Assembly (NCBI RefSeq): GCF_026343115.1
Contig: NZ_JAPEMC010000001.1
Span: forward strand, 3,162,001-3,226,000
Direction of reading: 5' to 3'
DNA from: Streptomyces sp. NBC_00102
Lineage (GTDB): Bacteria > Actinomycetota > Actinomycetes > Streptomycetales > Streptomycetaceae
Length of the DNA stretch: 64,000 nucleotides
A model generated the notes under the pieces. The model saw only the letters and a list, made by a program, of their open reading frames with translations. It was not told where the DNA came from and searched no databases. Position numbers and translations under genes: made by a program. Positions 57,125-64,000 of this stretch are shown in pieces; position 1 is the first letter of the stretch, and each line of letters begins with the position of its first letter.

Positions 57125-58680
57125 GGGCCCGCGCCCGCCGCCGGACACCGGCGCTCGTCGCCGCCGCCGTGCTGCTCCCGCCGCTGCTGCTGGGCGCGGC
57201 GGCCCAGCCGTCCGCCGCCGGACCGGACCCGGCCCGGGAGGCAGCCCGGCTCTCCCGGGAGCTGGTCGAGGCCGCGTCCGCCACCGGCGCCTACCGCCAC
57301 CTGCGCCGTTTCCAGCAGGCGGCCGACGCGGCGGGCGGAAACCGGGCCGCCGGTACGGCGGGCCACGACGCCTCGGCCGCGTACGTCCTCCAGCAGCTTC
57401 GCCGGGCAGGCTACGACGCCCGGTACGAGTCCTTCCCCTTCACCTACACCGAGACGCTCGCCGAGAAGCTGGCCGTGGTCACCCCGGAGCCCCGGGACGC
57501 CGAGGTCGAGGCGATGACGTACACCGCGTCCACGGACGAGGGCGGGCTCACCGCCGAGCTGGTCCGGGTGCCGGTGGACGGCACGACCGGCTGCGAGGCA
57601 GCCGACTACGCGAAGACCGAGGTCACCGGGCGCATCGCGCTGATCGAGCGGGGCGGCTGCTCCTTCCTTCAGAAGCAGTCGGCCGCTGCCGGGGCTGGCG
57701 CGGCCGGGGCGCTGATCTCCAACAACCTGGACGGCAGGCTCACCGGCACCCTCGGCGACCCCGAGGCCGTCCGCATCCCCACCGGCGGTGTCAGCCGCGC
57801 CGAGGGCGAGGCGCTCGCCGCCGCGCTGGACGCCTCCGGCGAGGACGGGGAGAAGGTCACCGTGCACCTCGAACTCCGCGAGCGCCAGGAAGCCCGCACC
57901 ACCCGCAACGTCGTCGCCCGGACCCCGGGCGGCGACCCCGCGCACACCGTGATGCTCGGCGCGCACCTGGACTCCGTCTCCGAGGGTCCCGGCATCAACG
58001 ACAACGGCTCCGGCTCCGCCGGGCTCCTCGAAGTCGCCCTCCGCCTCGCGGCGACGCACCGCACCCCGGCGAACGCCGTCCGGTTCGCCTGGTGGTCGGC
58101 CGAGGAGAACGGGCTGGTCGGCTCGGAGGCGTACGTCGCCGGGCTGACCGCGGCCCAGCGCCAACAGATCGCCCTCTACCTCAATTTCGACATGATCGCC
58201 TCTCCCAACGGTGTCCAGTTCGTCTTCGACGGCGACGACTCGCAAGCCTCCGGCTCTGGCCCGGGCCCGGCCGGTTCCGCCCAACTGGAGCGCGGGATCA
58301 CGGATTTCCTGGACCGCCGCAAGACCCCGTACGAGAGCTCCGACTTCACCGGGCGGTCCGACTACGGCCCGTTCATCGAGGCCGGCATCCCGGCGGGCGG
58401 CACGGACACCGGCGCCGAGGGCATCAAGTCGGCCGCCCAGGCAGGGAAGTTCGGCGGCAAGGAGGGGATCGCACACGACCCCTGCTACCACGCGGCCTGC
58501 GACACCCTCGACAACATCGACCGGGCGGCCTTCGAGACCAACATCGACGTGATCGCGGACGCGGTCGGCACCTGGTCCCAGGACCTGCGCCCGCTCACCG
58601 GCGCGGTCCCGGCGGCGGCCGGCACGGACCGCCACGGAAACGGACGCCTGCGCACCGGCCACGCCCGCGACACGGCGTGA
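57121..58680 (+). CDS. Secreted M28-family zinc aminopeptidase with PA domain
   Basis: A 519-residue secreted peptidase. A signal sequence (RARARRRTPALVAAAVLLPPLLLGAAAQPSAAG in outline) is followed by a PA insert (about 150-230; IALIERGGCSFLQKQSAA). The M28 metal ligands are visible in order: MLGAHLDSV (His, Asp), INDNGSGSAG (Asp), SAEENGLVGS (Glu pair), LNFDMIA (Asp) and HDPCYHAACD (His). It resembles Streptomyces leucine aminopeptidases. The GTG at 57121 is fixed by its overlap with the preceding gene. Confidence 0.93.
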   Translation: MRARARRRTPALVAAAVLLPPLLLGAAAQPSAAGPDPAREAARLSRELVEAASATGAYRHLRRFQQAADAAGGNRAAGTAGHDASAAYVLQQLRRAGYDARYESFPFTYTETLAEKLAVVTPEPRDAEVEAMTYTASTDEGGLTAELVRVPVDGTTGCEAADYAKTEVTGRIALIERGGCSFLQKQSAAAGAGAAGALISNNLDGRLTGTLGDPEAVRIPTGGVSRAEGEALAAALDASGEDGEKVTVHLELRERQEARTTRNVVARTPGGDPAHTVMLGAHLDSVSEGPGINDNGSGSAGLLEVALRLAATHRTPANAVRFAWWSAEENGLVGSEAYVAGLTAAQRQQIALYLNFDMIASPNGVQFVFDGDDSQASGSGPGPAGSAQLERGITDFLDRRKTPYESSDFTGRSDYGPFIEAGIPAGGTDTGAEGIKSAAQAGKFGGKEGIAHDPCYHAACDTLDNIDRAAFETNIDVIADAVGTWSQDLRPLTGAVPAAAGTDRHGNGRLRTGHARDTA

Positions 58681-58750
58681 GACACCCGCGCCACGGCGTG
58701 AGAAATACCCCCCGCGGCACGGCGTGACACACCCGCCGCACGGCGCGAAG
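58670..58750. repeat. Four short CACGGCGTGA-type repeats over the M28 stop codon
   Basis: The word ACGGCGTGA, which includes the gene's own stop, recurs with spacing of about 20-25 bp, the last copy degenerate (CACGGCGCGA). It looks like slippage duplication of the gene end. Confidence 0.65.
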
Positions 58751-59093
58751 CCCCCGTGGACGCCACGTGGGAAGCCCCGCGGAGAAGGGTCCGCGGGGCC
58801 AGGGTGCGCACCTCGCCGACGGGGGCGCACACCGCGCTCCCGCGCTTCCGCCCGCTCCGGGGGGTCACGGACCGCTCCCGTTCACCACGACACCACCCAC
58901 CCGGCCCTCCCCGGTCACCGAGAACGGGTGAACTCCCCCTCCCGGGCCGGGTGTCGGCGTGATGTACACCCCCTCGGAGACGGCTCCAGAGGGGATCACC
59001 CTTCCGTTTTCAGGGGGTTCACTCGCTTTCGACCGGCATCATGCCCCCGTTCCCCGGCTGCGCACGGTGGTTGTTCCCCGGTAGGCTTTCCGT
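58681..59093. other. Intergenic region after the M28 gene
   Basis: A 413-bp gap. It holds the short repeats above, a terminator at 58774-58799 and then AT-poor DNA that must contain the promoter for the small gene at 59094. No gene is supported. Confidence 0.6.
58774..58799 (+). terminator. Intrinsic terminator after the M28 gene
   Basis: A 10-bp perfect stem GCCCCGCGGA / TCCGCGGGGC with a GAAGGG loop, about 95 bp past the stop. Confidence 0.75.
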
Positions 59094-59390
59094 GTGATCT
59101 TCAAGCGCATCGGAAATGGGCGGCCATACCCCGACCACGGCCGGGAAAGCACCCGCCAGTGGGCCGACGTCGCGCCGCGCCCGGTTCGCCTCGACCAGCT
59201 CGTGACCACGAAGGGCGAGCTGGACCTCGAAACGCTCCTCGCCGAGGACTCCACCTTCTACGGCGACCTCTTCGCGCACGTCGTGAAGTGGCAGGGCGAC
59301 CTCTACCTGGAGGACGGGCTGCACCGCGCCGTCCGCGCCGCGCTCCAGCAGCGCCAGGTGCTCCACGCCCGCGTACTCGAACTCGGCTGA
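59094..59390 (+). CDS. Small ParB-like-fold conserved actinobacterial protein
   Basis: A 98-residue protein with the sequence LDQLVTTKGELDLETLLAEDSTFYGDLF and a C-terminal LYLEDGLHRAVRAAL. The DG-x-HR motif is the ParB/sulfiredoxin-like signature. I recall close relatives in most Streptomyces at this kind of location. Role unknown. The GTG at 59094 gives MIFKRIGNGRPYPDHGRES as N-terminus. Confidence 0.8.
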   Translation: MIFKRIGNGRPYPDHGRESTRQWADVAPRPVRLDQLVTTKGELDLETLLAEDSTFYGDLFAHVVKWQGDLYLEDGLHRAVRAALQQRQVLHARVLELG

Positions 59391-59546
59391 CGACACCCTC
59401 CCCGGGCGCCGGCCCGGCCGACGTCTCTACCACAACGCGCCCCGGAAGCCGCGCTGTCGGGCCTTTCGGGTGTTTTCAGGCGCATGCGGGTGCCATCGGT
59501 TGATCATTTAGTACGCATCATCAGCGACCCGCACTACGCTGCGCAC

Positions 59547-60173
59547 ATGAGCATGCTCACTCCCCCCGGCATGGGCGGAAAGTACCGCATCACGGGCAAC
59601 GCCTATCCGCGGATGCGCCGCCCCCGTCGCCGCCGCAGGCTCGCCCTCGCCGCCGTCGCCACCCTCGTGACACTCGGGCTGGCCGGCTGGGGCACGCTGC
59701 AGCTCATCGACGTCTACTCGGGCGGTGACACGAAGGCGCAGGCGGCCGACCACAAACGGAAGTGCACCACCGCGGTCACGCGACAGGCGGCCGCCGTGAA
59801 GGCGCTGCCCGCGCCGGACCGGATCACGGTGAACGTCTACAACGCGACCCCGCGCAGCGGCCTCGCCAAGTCCGCCGCCGACGAGCTGAAGAAGCGCGGT
59901 TTCAAGATCGGTGAGGTGGGCAACGCCCCCGCCGCGTACGACAAGAAGGTTCCCGGCACCGGTCTGCTGCTCGGCCCGCCGACCGCCGCCGACAGCGCGT
60001 TCCCGGTCCTGGAGACCCAGCTTCCGGGCACCGTCCGCAAGACCGAGGCGCGCAAGAACGCCGAGGTCGATCTGATCCTGGGCACGCGGTTCCAGGCGTT
60101 CAGCACCCCGCAGGCGGCAGCCGCCGCGCTGACGGCACTGACGAAGCCGGCGCCCGCCCCCTCCGGCTGCTGA
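59547..60173 (+). CDS. LytR C-terminal domain (LytR_C) envelope protein
   Basis: A 208-residue single-pass membrane protein. The basic cytoplasmic stretch RMRRPRRRRRL is followed by one helix (LALAAVATLVTLGLAGWGTLQLI, about 31-53). The extracytoplasmic LytR_C fold (about 90-190; ITVNVYNATPRSGLAKSAADELKKRGFKIGEVGNAP in outline) is the C-terminal module of LytR-CpsA-Psr cell-wall ligases, here without the catalytic domain. The ATG at 59547 begins the conserved tail. Confidence 0.87.
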   Translation: MSMLTPPGMGGKYRITGNAYPRMRRPRRRRRLALAAVATLVTLGLAGWGTLQLIDVYSGGDTKAQAADHKRKCTTAVTRQAAAVKALPAPDRITVNVYNATPRSGLAKSAADELKKRGFKIGEVGNAPAAYDKKVPGTGLLLGPPTAADSAFPVLETQLPGTVRKTEARKNAEVDLILGTRFQAFSTPQAAAAALTALTKPAPAPSGC

Positions 60174-60212
60174 ACCCGGGCGGCTGCCGAACCCGGGGCG
60201 ACGCCCCCCGCG

Positions 60213-60265
60213 CGGACACGACGACGGCCGGTCACCCCACCTGTGACCGGCCGTCGTCGTGTCCG
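60213..60265. terminator. Bidirectional terminator between the LytR_C gene and upp
   Basis: A perfect 23-bp inverted repeat (60213-60235 with 60243-60265) and 7-nt loop in the space between two convergent genes. It should stop transcription from both sides. Confidence 0.93.
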
Positions 60266-60290
60266 TCCGGCCCCAAGGGCCGGACACGCC

Positions 60291-60926
60291 CTAGTCGGCG
60301 GTGCCGTACATCCGGTCACCGGCGTCGCCGAGGCCCGGCACGATGTAGCCGTTCTCGTTGAGCCGCTCGTCGACCGAGGCGGTGACCACGGTGACGGGGG
60401 CGTCCGCGAGCTCGCGCTCCATGATCTCGACACCCTCCGGCGCCGCGAGCAGCACGACGGCGGTGACGTCGTCGGCCCCCCGCTTGATGAGCTCGCGGAT
60501 CGCGGCGACGAGCGTGCCGCCGGTCGCCAGCATCGGGTCGAGGACGTAGACCTGCCGGCCGGAGAGGTCCTCCGGCATCCGGGTCGCGTACGTCTCCGCC
60601 TGCAGCGTCTCCTCGTTGCGGATCATGCCGAGGAAACCGACCTCCGCCGTCGGCAGCAGCCGCACCATGCCGTCCAGCATGCCGAGACCGGCGCGCAGGA
60701 TCGGTACGACGAGGGGGCGGGGGTACGAGAGCTTCACGCCCGCCGTACGCGAGACCGGGGTCTCGATGTCGACCAGCTCGGTCCGCACGTCCCGCGTCGC
60801 CTCGTAGGCGAGCAGGGTGACCAGCTCGTCGGCGAGCCGGCGGAAGGTCGGGGAGTCGGTGCGCTTGTCGCGCAGGGTGGTGAGTTTGTGCGCCACCAGT
60901 GGGTGGTCGACGACGTGGATCCGCAT
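60291..60926 (-). CDS. upp: Uracil phosphoribosyltransferase
   Basis: A 211-residue pyrimidine-salvage enzyme making UMP from uracil and PRPP. It has [20 protein letters not shown] and the PRPP loop [35 protein letters not shown] closes the protein as in all UPRTs. The ATG at 60926 gives the family length. Confidence 0.97.
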   Translation of the reverse strand: MRIHVVDHPLVAHKLTTLRDKRTDSPTFRRLADELVTLLAYEATRDVRTELVDIETPVSRTAGVKLSYPRPLVVPILRAGLGMLDGMVRLLPTAEVGFLGMIRNEETLQAETYATRMPEDLSGRQVYVLDPMLATGGTLVAAIRELIKRGADDVTAVVLLAAPEGVEIMERELADAPVTVVTASVDERLNENGYIVPGLGDAGDRMYGTAD

Positions 60927-61071
60927 GCCGTCAACACTAACGGCCTCCCGCGCGCCACGGGCTTCCTCCCCGGCGACGACCGGGGCCGCCCGCATCCGTC
61001 CGTACGCCAGCACTGGCATCATCCACTCGTTCGGGGGGAAGGTGAGGCATACGGACCAGCCTTGGGGTGGT

Positions 61072-61332
61072 GTGCGGATGCCTGACCGGGAGCGGAAGCG
61101 GGACGAACCCGCGACGCGGGGACGAACCGAAGCGCGCGACGTGCTCGACGAGCGCGACGCGCCGACCAGTACGGAGCACACGCAGGAGAGTGACGCGTCC
61201 CGCCGCCGGCGCCGGGCGCAGTTCCTCCGCGAGCTGCACGAGGCGAAGCAGCTGCGGGACCGCGTGCAGCCCCGCCGGGCCCGCGCGGCCCGTATGCGCC
61301 AACAGATGCGGATGCGTACCTTCCGCTGGTGA
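61072..61332 (+). CDS. Small basic conserved protein
   Basis: An 86-residue, highly charged soluble protein ([19 protein letters not shown], then [43 protein letters not shown] in outline). It lies between upp and the tadA pair, a position where I recall similar small proteins in Streptomyces. It may bind nucleic acid. Start is GTG at 61072 or ATG at 61078. Confidence 0.65.
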   Translation: MRMPDRERKRDEPATRGRTEARDVLDERDAPTSTEHTQESDASRRRRRAQFLRELHEAKQLRDRVQPRRARAARMRQQMRMRTFRW

Positions 61333-61548
61333 CGGGGGCTCCGCCGGGCGCGTTCTCCCCTCCCCGGACGCTCCGGAGCGGCTTCCGCCGACCGGGCCCT
61401 CGCGGAACTGATGGCCGACGCAACGTCCGAAGAGGTCTCGCTCGGCCGATGTTTCTGCCACGATGCCGATTGGGCGGGGCTCAGCGCAGTCGACAATCGT
61501 CTGCCCTCCCGTCGGACCGATTCACCTCTGACCAGTGGGAGTGTCACG

Positions 61549-62133
61549 GTGTACTTCGCCGCACTGCTCGCGCGCACCGAAGACGGGTGGGAAGCGAGCG
61601 ATACGGAGCTCGACGATGTGGAGGCCCTGTCCGACCTGACGGACCTGGCCCGGGACGCCTCGGTGGACGAGGACACGGTCCTCGTCTACATCGAGCAGGA
61701 GGACGCGTGGTTCGGCGTCGTCCGCGTGGACGGTGAGGAGGACCCGCGGATCTACGTCTCGGACGCCGCCGCCGCCGCCCGTTCCTCGTACGGGGAGATC
61801 CTGCTCACCGACGAACTGCTCGGCCGCGAACCCGGGGCCGAGGACGAGATCGCCGCTCTGGAAGAACTCGTCGGCCTCGACGGCGACGAGGACGACGATC
61901 CGGAATTCGGCCGCGAGGACGAACCCGGCGGGGACGACGCCGCCGCTCCGTCCGCCGGGGCCGCCGACGCGGACCACGACCCCGATGCCGTGCCGGCGGG
62001 ACCGATCGGGGACGCCTCGATCCTCGCCGACCTCGGTCTCTCCGAGCGGGCGCTGCTGACCCTGCGGACCGACGCGCTGGCGGAGATCGCCGACGCGCTG
62101 GGAGCGGACGAGGTACTGGAGAGCGTCCGCTAA
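61549..62133 (+). CDS. tRNA adenosine deaminase-associated protein
   Basis: A 194-residue acidic protein ([56 protein letters not shown] in outline) of the family always found next to tadA in actinomycetes. A long Asp/Glu-rich loop (about 115-155) precedes a C-terminal helical part. Function is unproven. GGGAG precedes the GTG at 61549. Confidence 0.87.
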   Translation: MYFAALLARTEDGWEASDTELDDVEALSDLTDLARDASVDEDTVLVYIEQEDAWFGVVRVDGEEDPRIYVSDAAAAARSSYGEILLTDELLGREPGAEDEIAALEELVGLDGDEDDDPEFGREDEPGGDDAAAPSAGAADADHDPDAVPAGPIGDASILADLGLSERALLTLRTDALAEIADALGADEVLESVR

Positions 62134-62142
62134 GGTCCGCGG

Positions 62143-62673
62143 GTGACCGCGCGCCCCCCCGAAGAACCACCGCCCCCGTTTTCCCCCACTCCCCTTCTCG
62201 CGTCCTTCGCCACCGATCCCGTACGGGATCCGTGGCGGGCCCCGATGCGCCATGCCCTGGACGAGGCGGCGCAGGCGGCGCTGGCCGGCGATGTTCCGGT
62301 CGGTGCCGTCGTCCTGGGACCGGACGGATCGACGATCGCCACGGGCCACAACGAGCGCGAGGCGACCGGCGATCCGACCGCGCACGCCGAGATCCTCGCC
62401 GTCCGTGGAGCCGCCGCCGCCCTCGGGCAGTGGCGGCTCACCGGTTGCACCCTCGTGGTCACCCTGGAGCCCTGCACGATGTGCGCGGGAGCGCTGGTGC
62501 AGTCGCGCGTGGACCGGGTCGTCTACGGCGCGCGTGACGAAAAGGCCGGGGCAGCCGGTTCGCTCTGGGACGTGGTGCGCGACCGGCGGCTCAATCACCG
62601 GCCCGAGGTGATCCTCGGCGTCCTGGAGGAGGAGTGCTCGGCGCAGCTCACGGCCTTTTTCCGGGCTCTGTGA
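62143..62673 (+). CDS. tadA: tRNA-specific adenosine deaminase TadA
   Basis: A 176-residue zinc deaminase that converts A34 to inosine in tRNA-Arg. Zinc ligands and proton shuttle are H81-A-E83 and the pair C111/C114 in EPCTMCAG. ARDEKAGAAGS follows as in TadA. A 30-residue Pro-rich N-terminus precedes the domain, as the GTG at 62143 is nine bases after the partner stop. Confidence 0.94.
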   Translation: MTARPPEEPPPPFSPTPLLASFATDPVRDPWRAPMRHALDEAAQAALAGDVPVGAVVLGPDGSTIATGHNEREATGDPTAHAEILAVRGAAAALGQWRLTGCTLVVTLEPCTMCAGALVQSRVDRVVYGARDEKAGAAGSLWDVVRDRRLNHRPEVILGVLEEECSAQLTAFFRAL

Positions 62674-62718
62674 CAACTGATTTCTGATCCCGGGCCGTCA
62701 TGGTCTAAGCTCTCTCTC

Positions 62719-62803
62719 GGTAGCGTGTCCGAGCGGCCGAAGGAGCTCGCCTCGAAAGCGAGTGTGGGGAAACTCACCGAGGGTTCAAATCCCTCCGCTA
62801 CCG
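62719..62803 (+). tRNA. tRNA-Ser(CGA)
   Basis: A class II tRNA. The acceptor GGTAGCG pairs with CGCTACC; the anticodon stem CTCGC/GCGAG holds loop CTCGAAA with anticodon CGA (reads UCG). A long variable arm (TGTGGGGAAACTCAC) and the T-loop GGTTCAAATCC are present. The CCA end is not encoded. Confidence 0.97.
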
Positions 62804-62809
62804 CTCTTA

Positions 62810-62842
62810 CGAAGGGCCCGACGCATCGCGTCGGGCCCTTCG
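62810..62842 (+). terminator. Intrinsic terminator after tRNA-Ser
   Basis: A perfect 15-bp stem (62810-62824 with 62828-62842) closed by a 3-nt ATC loop, 7 bp after the tRNA. Confidence 0.92.
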
Positions 62843-63331
62843 AGCATGTCCGGCGGGTGCGTCGTCGCGTCGTGCGGTCCGGCCCCCGGCACTGCGACGG
62901 CCCCGGCCCTCACGGAAGAGGTGGCCGGGGCCGGAGCCAAGGCCGCCGGACAGCCTTGCGGCGGGGGCCTTGGGGCGGGGGAGGCCGGCATCGGGGGGAC
63001 AAAGCCGCCTCCCCCGCGAGGACAGTCCCTACTGGTCCTGCCGCGGTCGGGGGGAGAGAGCCGCGGCCGGACCCCACAGAGAGGGTCCTGTCCCGTGCCC
63101 TGCGGATTCCTGCCTGGTCCGCCGGGCCGTGCTTCCATCGTGCCCGCCGGCGCCGCCCGTGCGGGCCGGTGAAAGGCCCCTGTCGCAGGGCCGTTGGTCC
63201 CGAGAGGACCGGGCACCGAGTGCCGGACCTCCCACGGCGTTCGAACAACGATCGCCTGCGGGCCCCGAATCCGACCAGGTGTACGGATAGAATCTGCCGA
63301 CCGCGCGGGGGACCGAGGGGGAGGCAGGGCT
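62843..63331. other. Gene-poor region between tRNA-Ser and the small membrane protein gene
   Basis: About 490 bp. A second GC-rich hairpin (GGCCCCGGCC at 62899 with GGCCGGGGCC at 62923) may be a back-up terminator. A possible -10 (TAGAAT, 63288-63293) precedes the next gene. No integrase or coding frame is supported. Confidence 0.55.
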
Positions 63332-63496
63332 GTGGCGCAAGCGAGGAAGATCGCGCTCTACATCGTGGTGGTCTTCGTGCTCTACACGATCATCACGTCG
63401 CCCGCGAGGGCCGCCGACCTCGTCCAGGTAGGGTTCGAAGGCATCTCCAGCGCCGCCCAGGGCGTCGGGGACTTCATGTCCGAGCTGGTGAAGTAG
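63332..63496 (+). CDS. 54-residue single-pass membrane protein
   Basis: A very small protein, VAQARKIALYIVVVFVLYT at the start with one membrane helix (about 7-25), then a short amphipathic tail (GFEGISSAAQGVGDFMSELVK in outline). A GGGGGAGG ribosome site precedes the GTG at 63332. The Dabb gene follows after 12 bp, so they are probably co-transcribed. I recall similar proteins in other Streptomyces; function unknown. Confidence 0.75.
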   Translation: MAQARKIALYIVVVFVLYTIITSPARAADLVQVGFEGISSAAQGVGDFMSELVK

Positions 63497-63508
63497 GAGC
63501 GACCGCCG

Positions 63509-63802
63509 ATGATCCGCCACCTGGTCCTGTTCAAGCTGAACGACGGCGTCGAGCGGGACGATCCGCGGGTCGTGGCCGGCGAGAAGGCCTTCCGCGAACT
63601 GGACGGCCTCATCCCCGAGCTGGAGTTCTGGGAGTGCGCCTGGAACATCACCGACCGGCCCATCGCGTACGACTTCGCCATCAACTCCGCCGTCAGTGAC
63701 GCGGACGCGCTCGTGCGGTACATCGAGCACCCGGCGCACCAGGCGGCGGCCGGGCAGTGGCGCGAGTTCGCCACCTGGGTCATCGCCGACTACCCCTTCT
63801 GA
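63509..63802 (+). CDS. Dabb-domain (stress-responsive A/B barrel) protein
   Basis: A 97-residue dimeric ferredoxin-like barrel protein starting MIRHLVLFKLNDGV, with YDFAINSAVSDADALVRYIEHPAHQ and a closing FATWVIADYPF, typical of the Dabb family. Some relatives are polyketide cyclases or stress proteins. It appears to be housekeeping here. Confidence 0.9.
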   Translation: MIRHLVLFKLNDGVERDDPRVVAGEKAFRELDGLIPELEFWECAWNITDRPIAYDFAINSAVSDADALVRYIEHPAHQAAAGQWREFATWVIADYPF

Positions 63803-64000
63803 GCCGTACGCGCCCCGGCGCGCGGTCCGTTCACGGGTCCCGCGCGCGGGGCGCACGGGACTCACGCCCTGCTCGCACCTCGCCTTCGCGCGGGTGTGCG
63901 CCGCCTTCGCACCCCTCTTCGCGCACGTGCGCGCCGCCTTCGTGGGGACGTCCCGCACGGTGCGGTCACGGTCCGCCGGTCGCAGGTCACAGCCCTTCAC
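63803..64000. repeat. Right-edge spacer with imperfect GCGCGCCGCCTTCG repeats
   Basis: No gene is seen in the last 200 bp. A word ending GTGCGCGCCGCCTTCG (or GTGTGCGCCGCCTTCG) occurs twice about 36 bp apart, near 63893 and 63929, next to CTTCGCGC words. It looks like a short degenerate tandem repeat. Confidence 0.5.

Noticed and set aside
62719..62803. tRNA-Ser as integration site of a mobile element
   Set aside because: No integrase, no duplicated tRNA 3' end and no change in gene character downstream.
1..64000. Insertion sequences or transposases
   Set aside because: No transposase-like protein or terminal inverted repeats with target duplication were seen anywhere.

Overview
This 64 kb window is high-GC chromosomal DNA from an actinomycete, almost certainly a Streptomyces. 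GC is extremely high, GTG starts and GTGA/ATGA stop-start overlaps are frequent, and there is a SARP regulator. The right end holds a typical Streptomyces housekeeping block: upp, tadA and tRNA-Ser.

Region 1 (1-25.7 kb) is a biosynthetic gene cluster that I do not recognise as any characterised one. A SARP regulator (running off the left edge) and a NarL-type kinase/regulator pair flank a UbiA-like membrane protein and an MFS exporter. A long minus-strand operon (25691 down to 6541) then encodes an ABC exporter pair, a malonyl-ACP transacylase, an acyl-AMP ligase with its own small carrier protein, a PLP aminotransferase, a stand-alone lantibiotic-dehydratase-like protein, an SbnA/SbnB pair (the route to L-2,3-diaminopropionate), FabG-, ACP- and FabZ-type proteins, a GNAT fused to a long unknown domain, an orphan GcvT-like protein, a ketosynthase and chain-length factor fused in one polypeptide, a PPTase-like protein and a stand-alone condensation-type acyltransferase. 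Inference: a type II polyene (ketoreduced and dehydrated) acyl chain joined to an amino acid, possibly diaminopropionate, then modified and exported.

Region 2 (25.9-38.4 kb) is a secreted polysaccharide-degradation block: a GH16 beta-glucanase with two ricin-type lectin modules, a 2309-residue GH92 alpha-mannosidase carrying CBM6-like, FIVAR and Fn3 modules plus a complete PAP2 acid-phosphatase domain, and a GH76 alpha-1,6-mannanase. Together they would suit fungal or yeast cell wall (beta-glucan, mannan, phosphomannan). A LacI-type palindrome lies before the GH92 gene. Small genes lie between them (a peroxiredoxin, a DUF4287 protein and a proline-rich membrane protein).

Region 3 (38.7-44.0 kb) holds unrelated genes: a hypothetical protein behind an octamer tandem repeat, a double alpha/beta hydrolase, a cupin, a membrane protein and a VOC protein.

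Region 4 (44.0-55.7 kb) is corrin-ring (cobalamin) biosynthesis: cobN behind a cobalamin riboswitch, then cobG, cobH, a cobI-cobJ fusion, cobK, cbiD, cobM and cobL.

Region 5 (55.9-64 kb) holds conserved Streptomyces genes: a YCII protein, a HhH-GPD protein, a secreted M28 peptidase, a ParB-like small protein, a LytR_C protein, upp, the tadA pair, tRNA-Ser(CGA), a tiny membrane protein and a Dabb protein. Several perfect-stem terminators separate these units.
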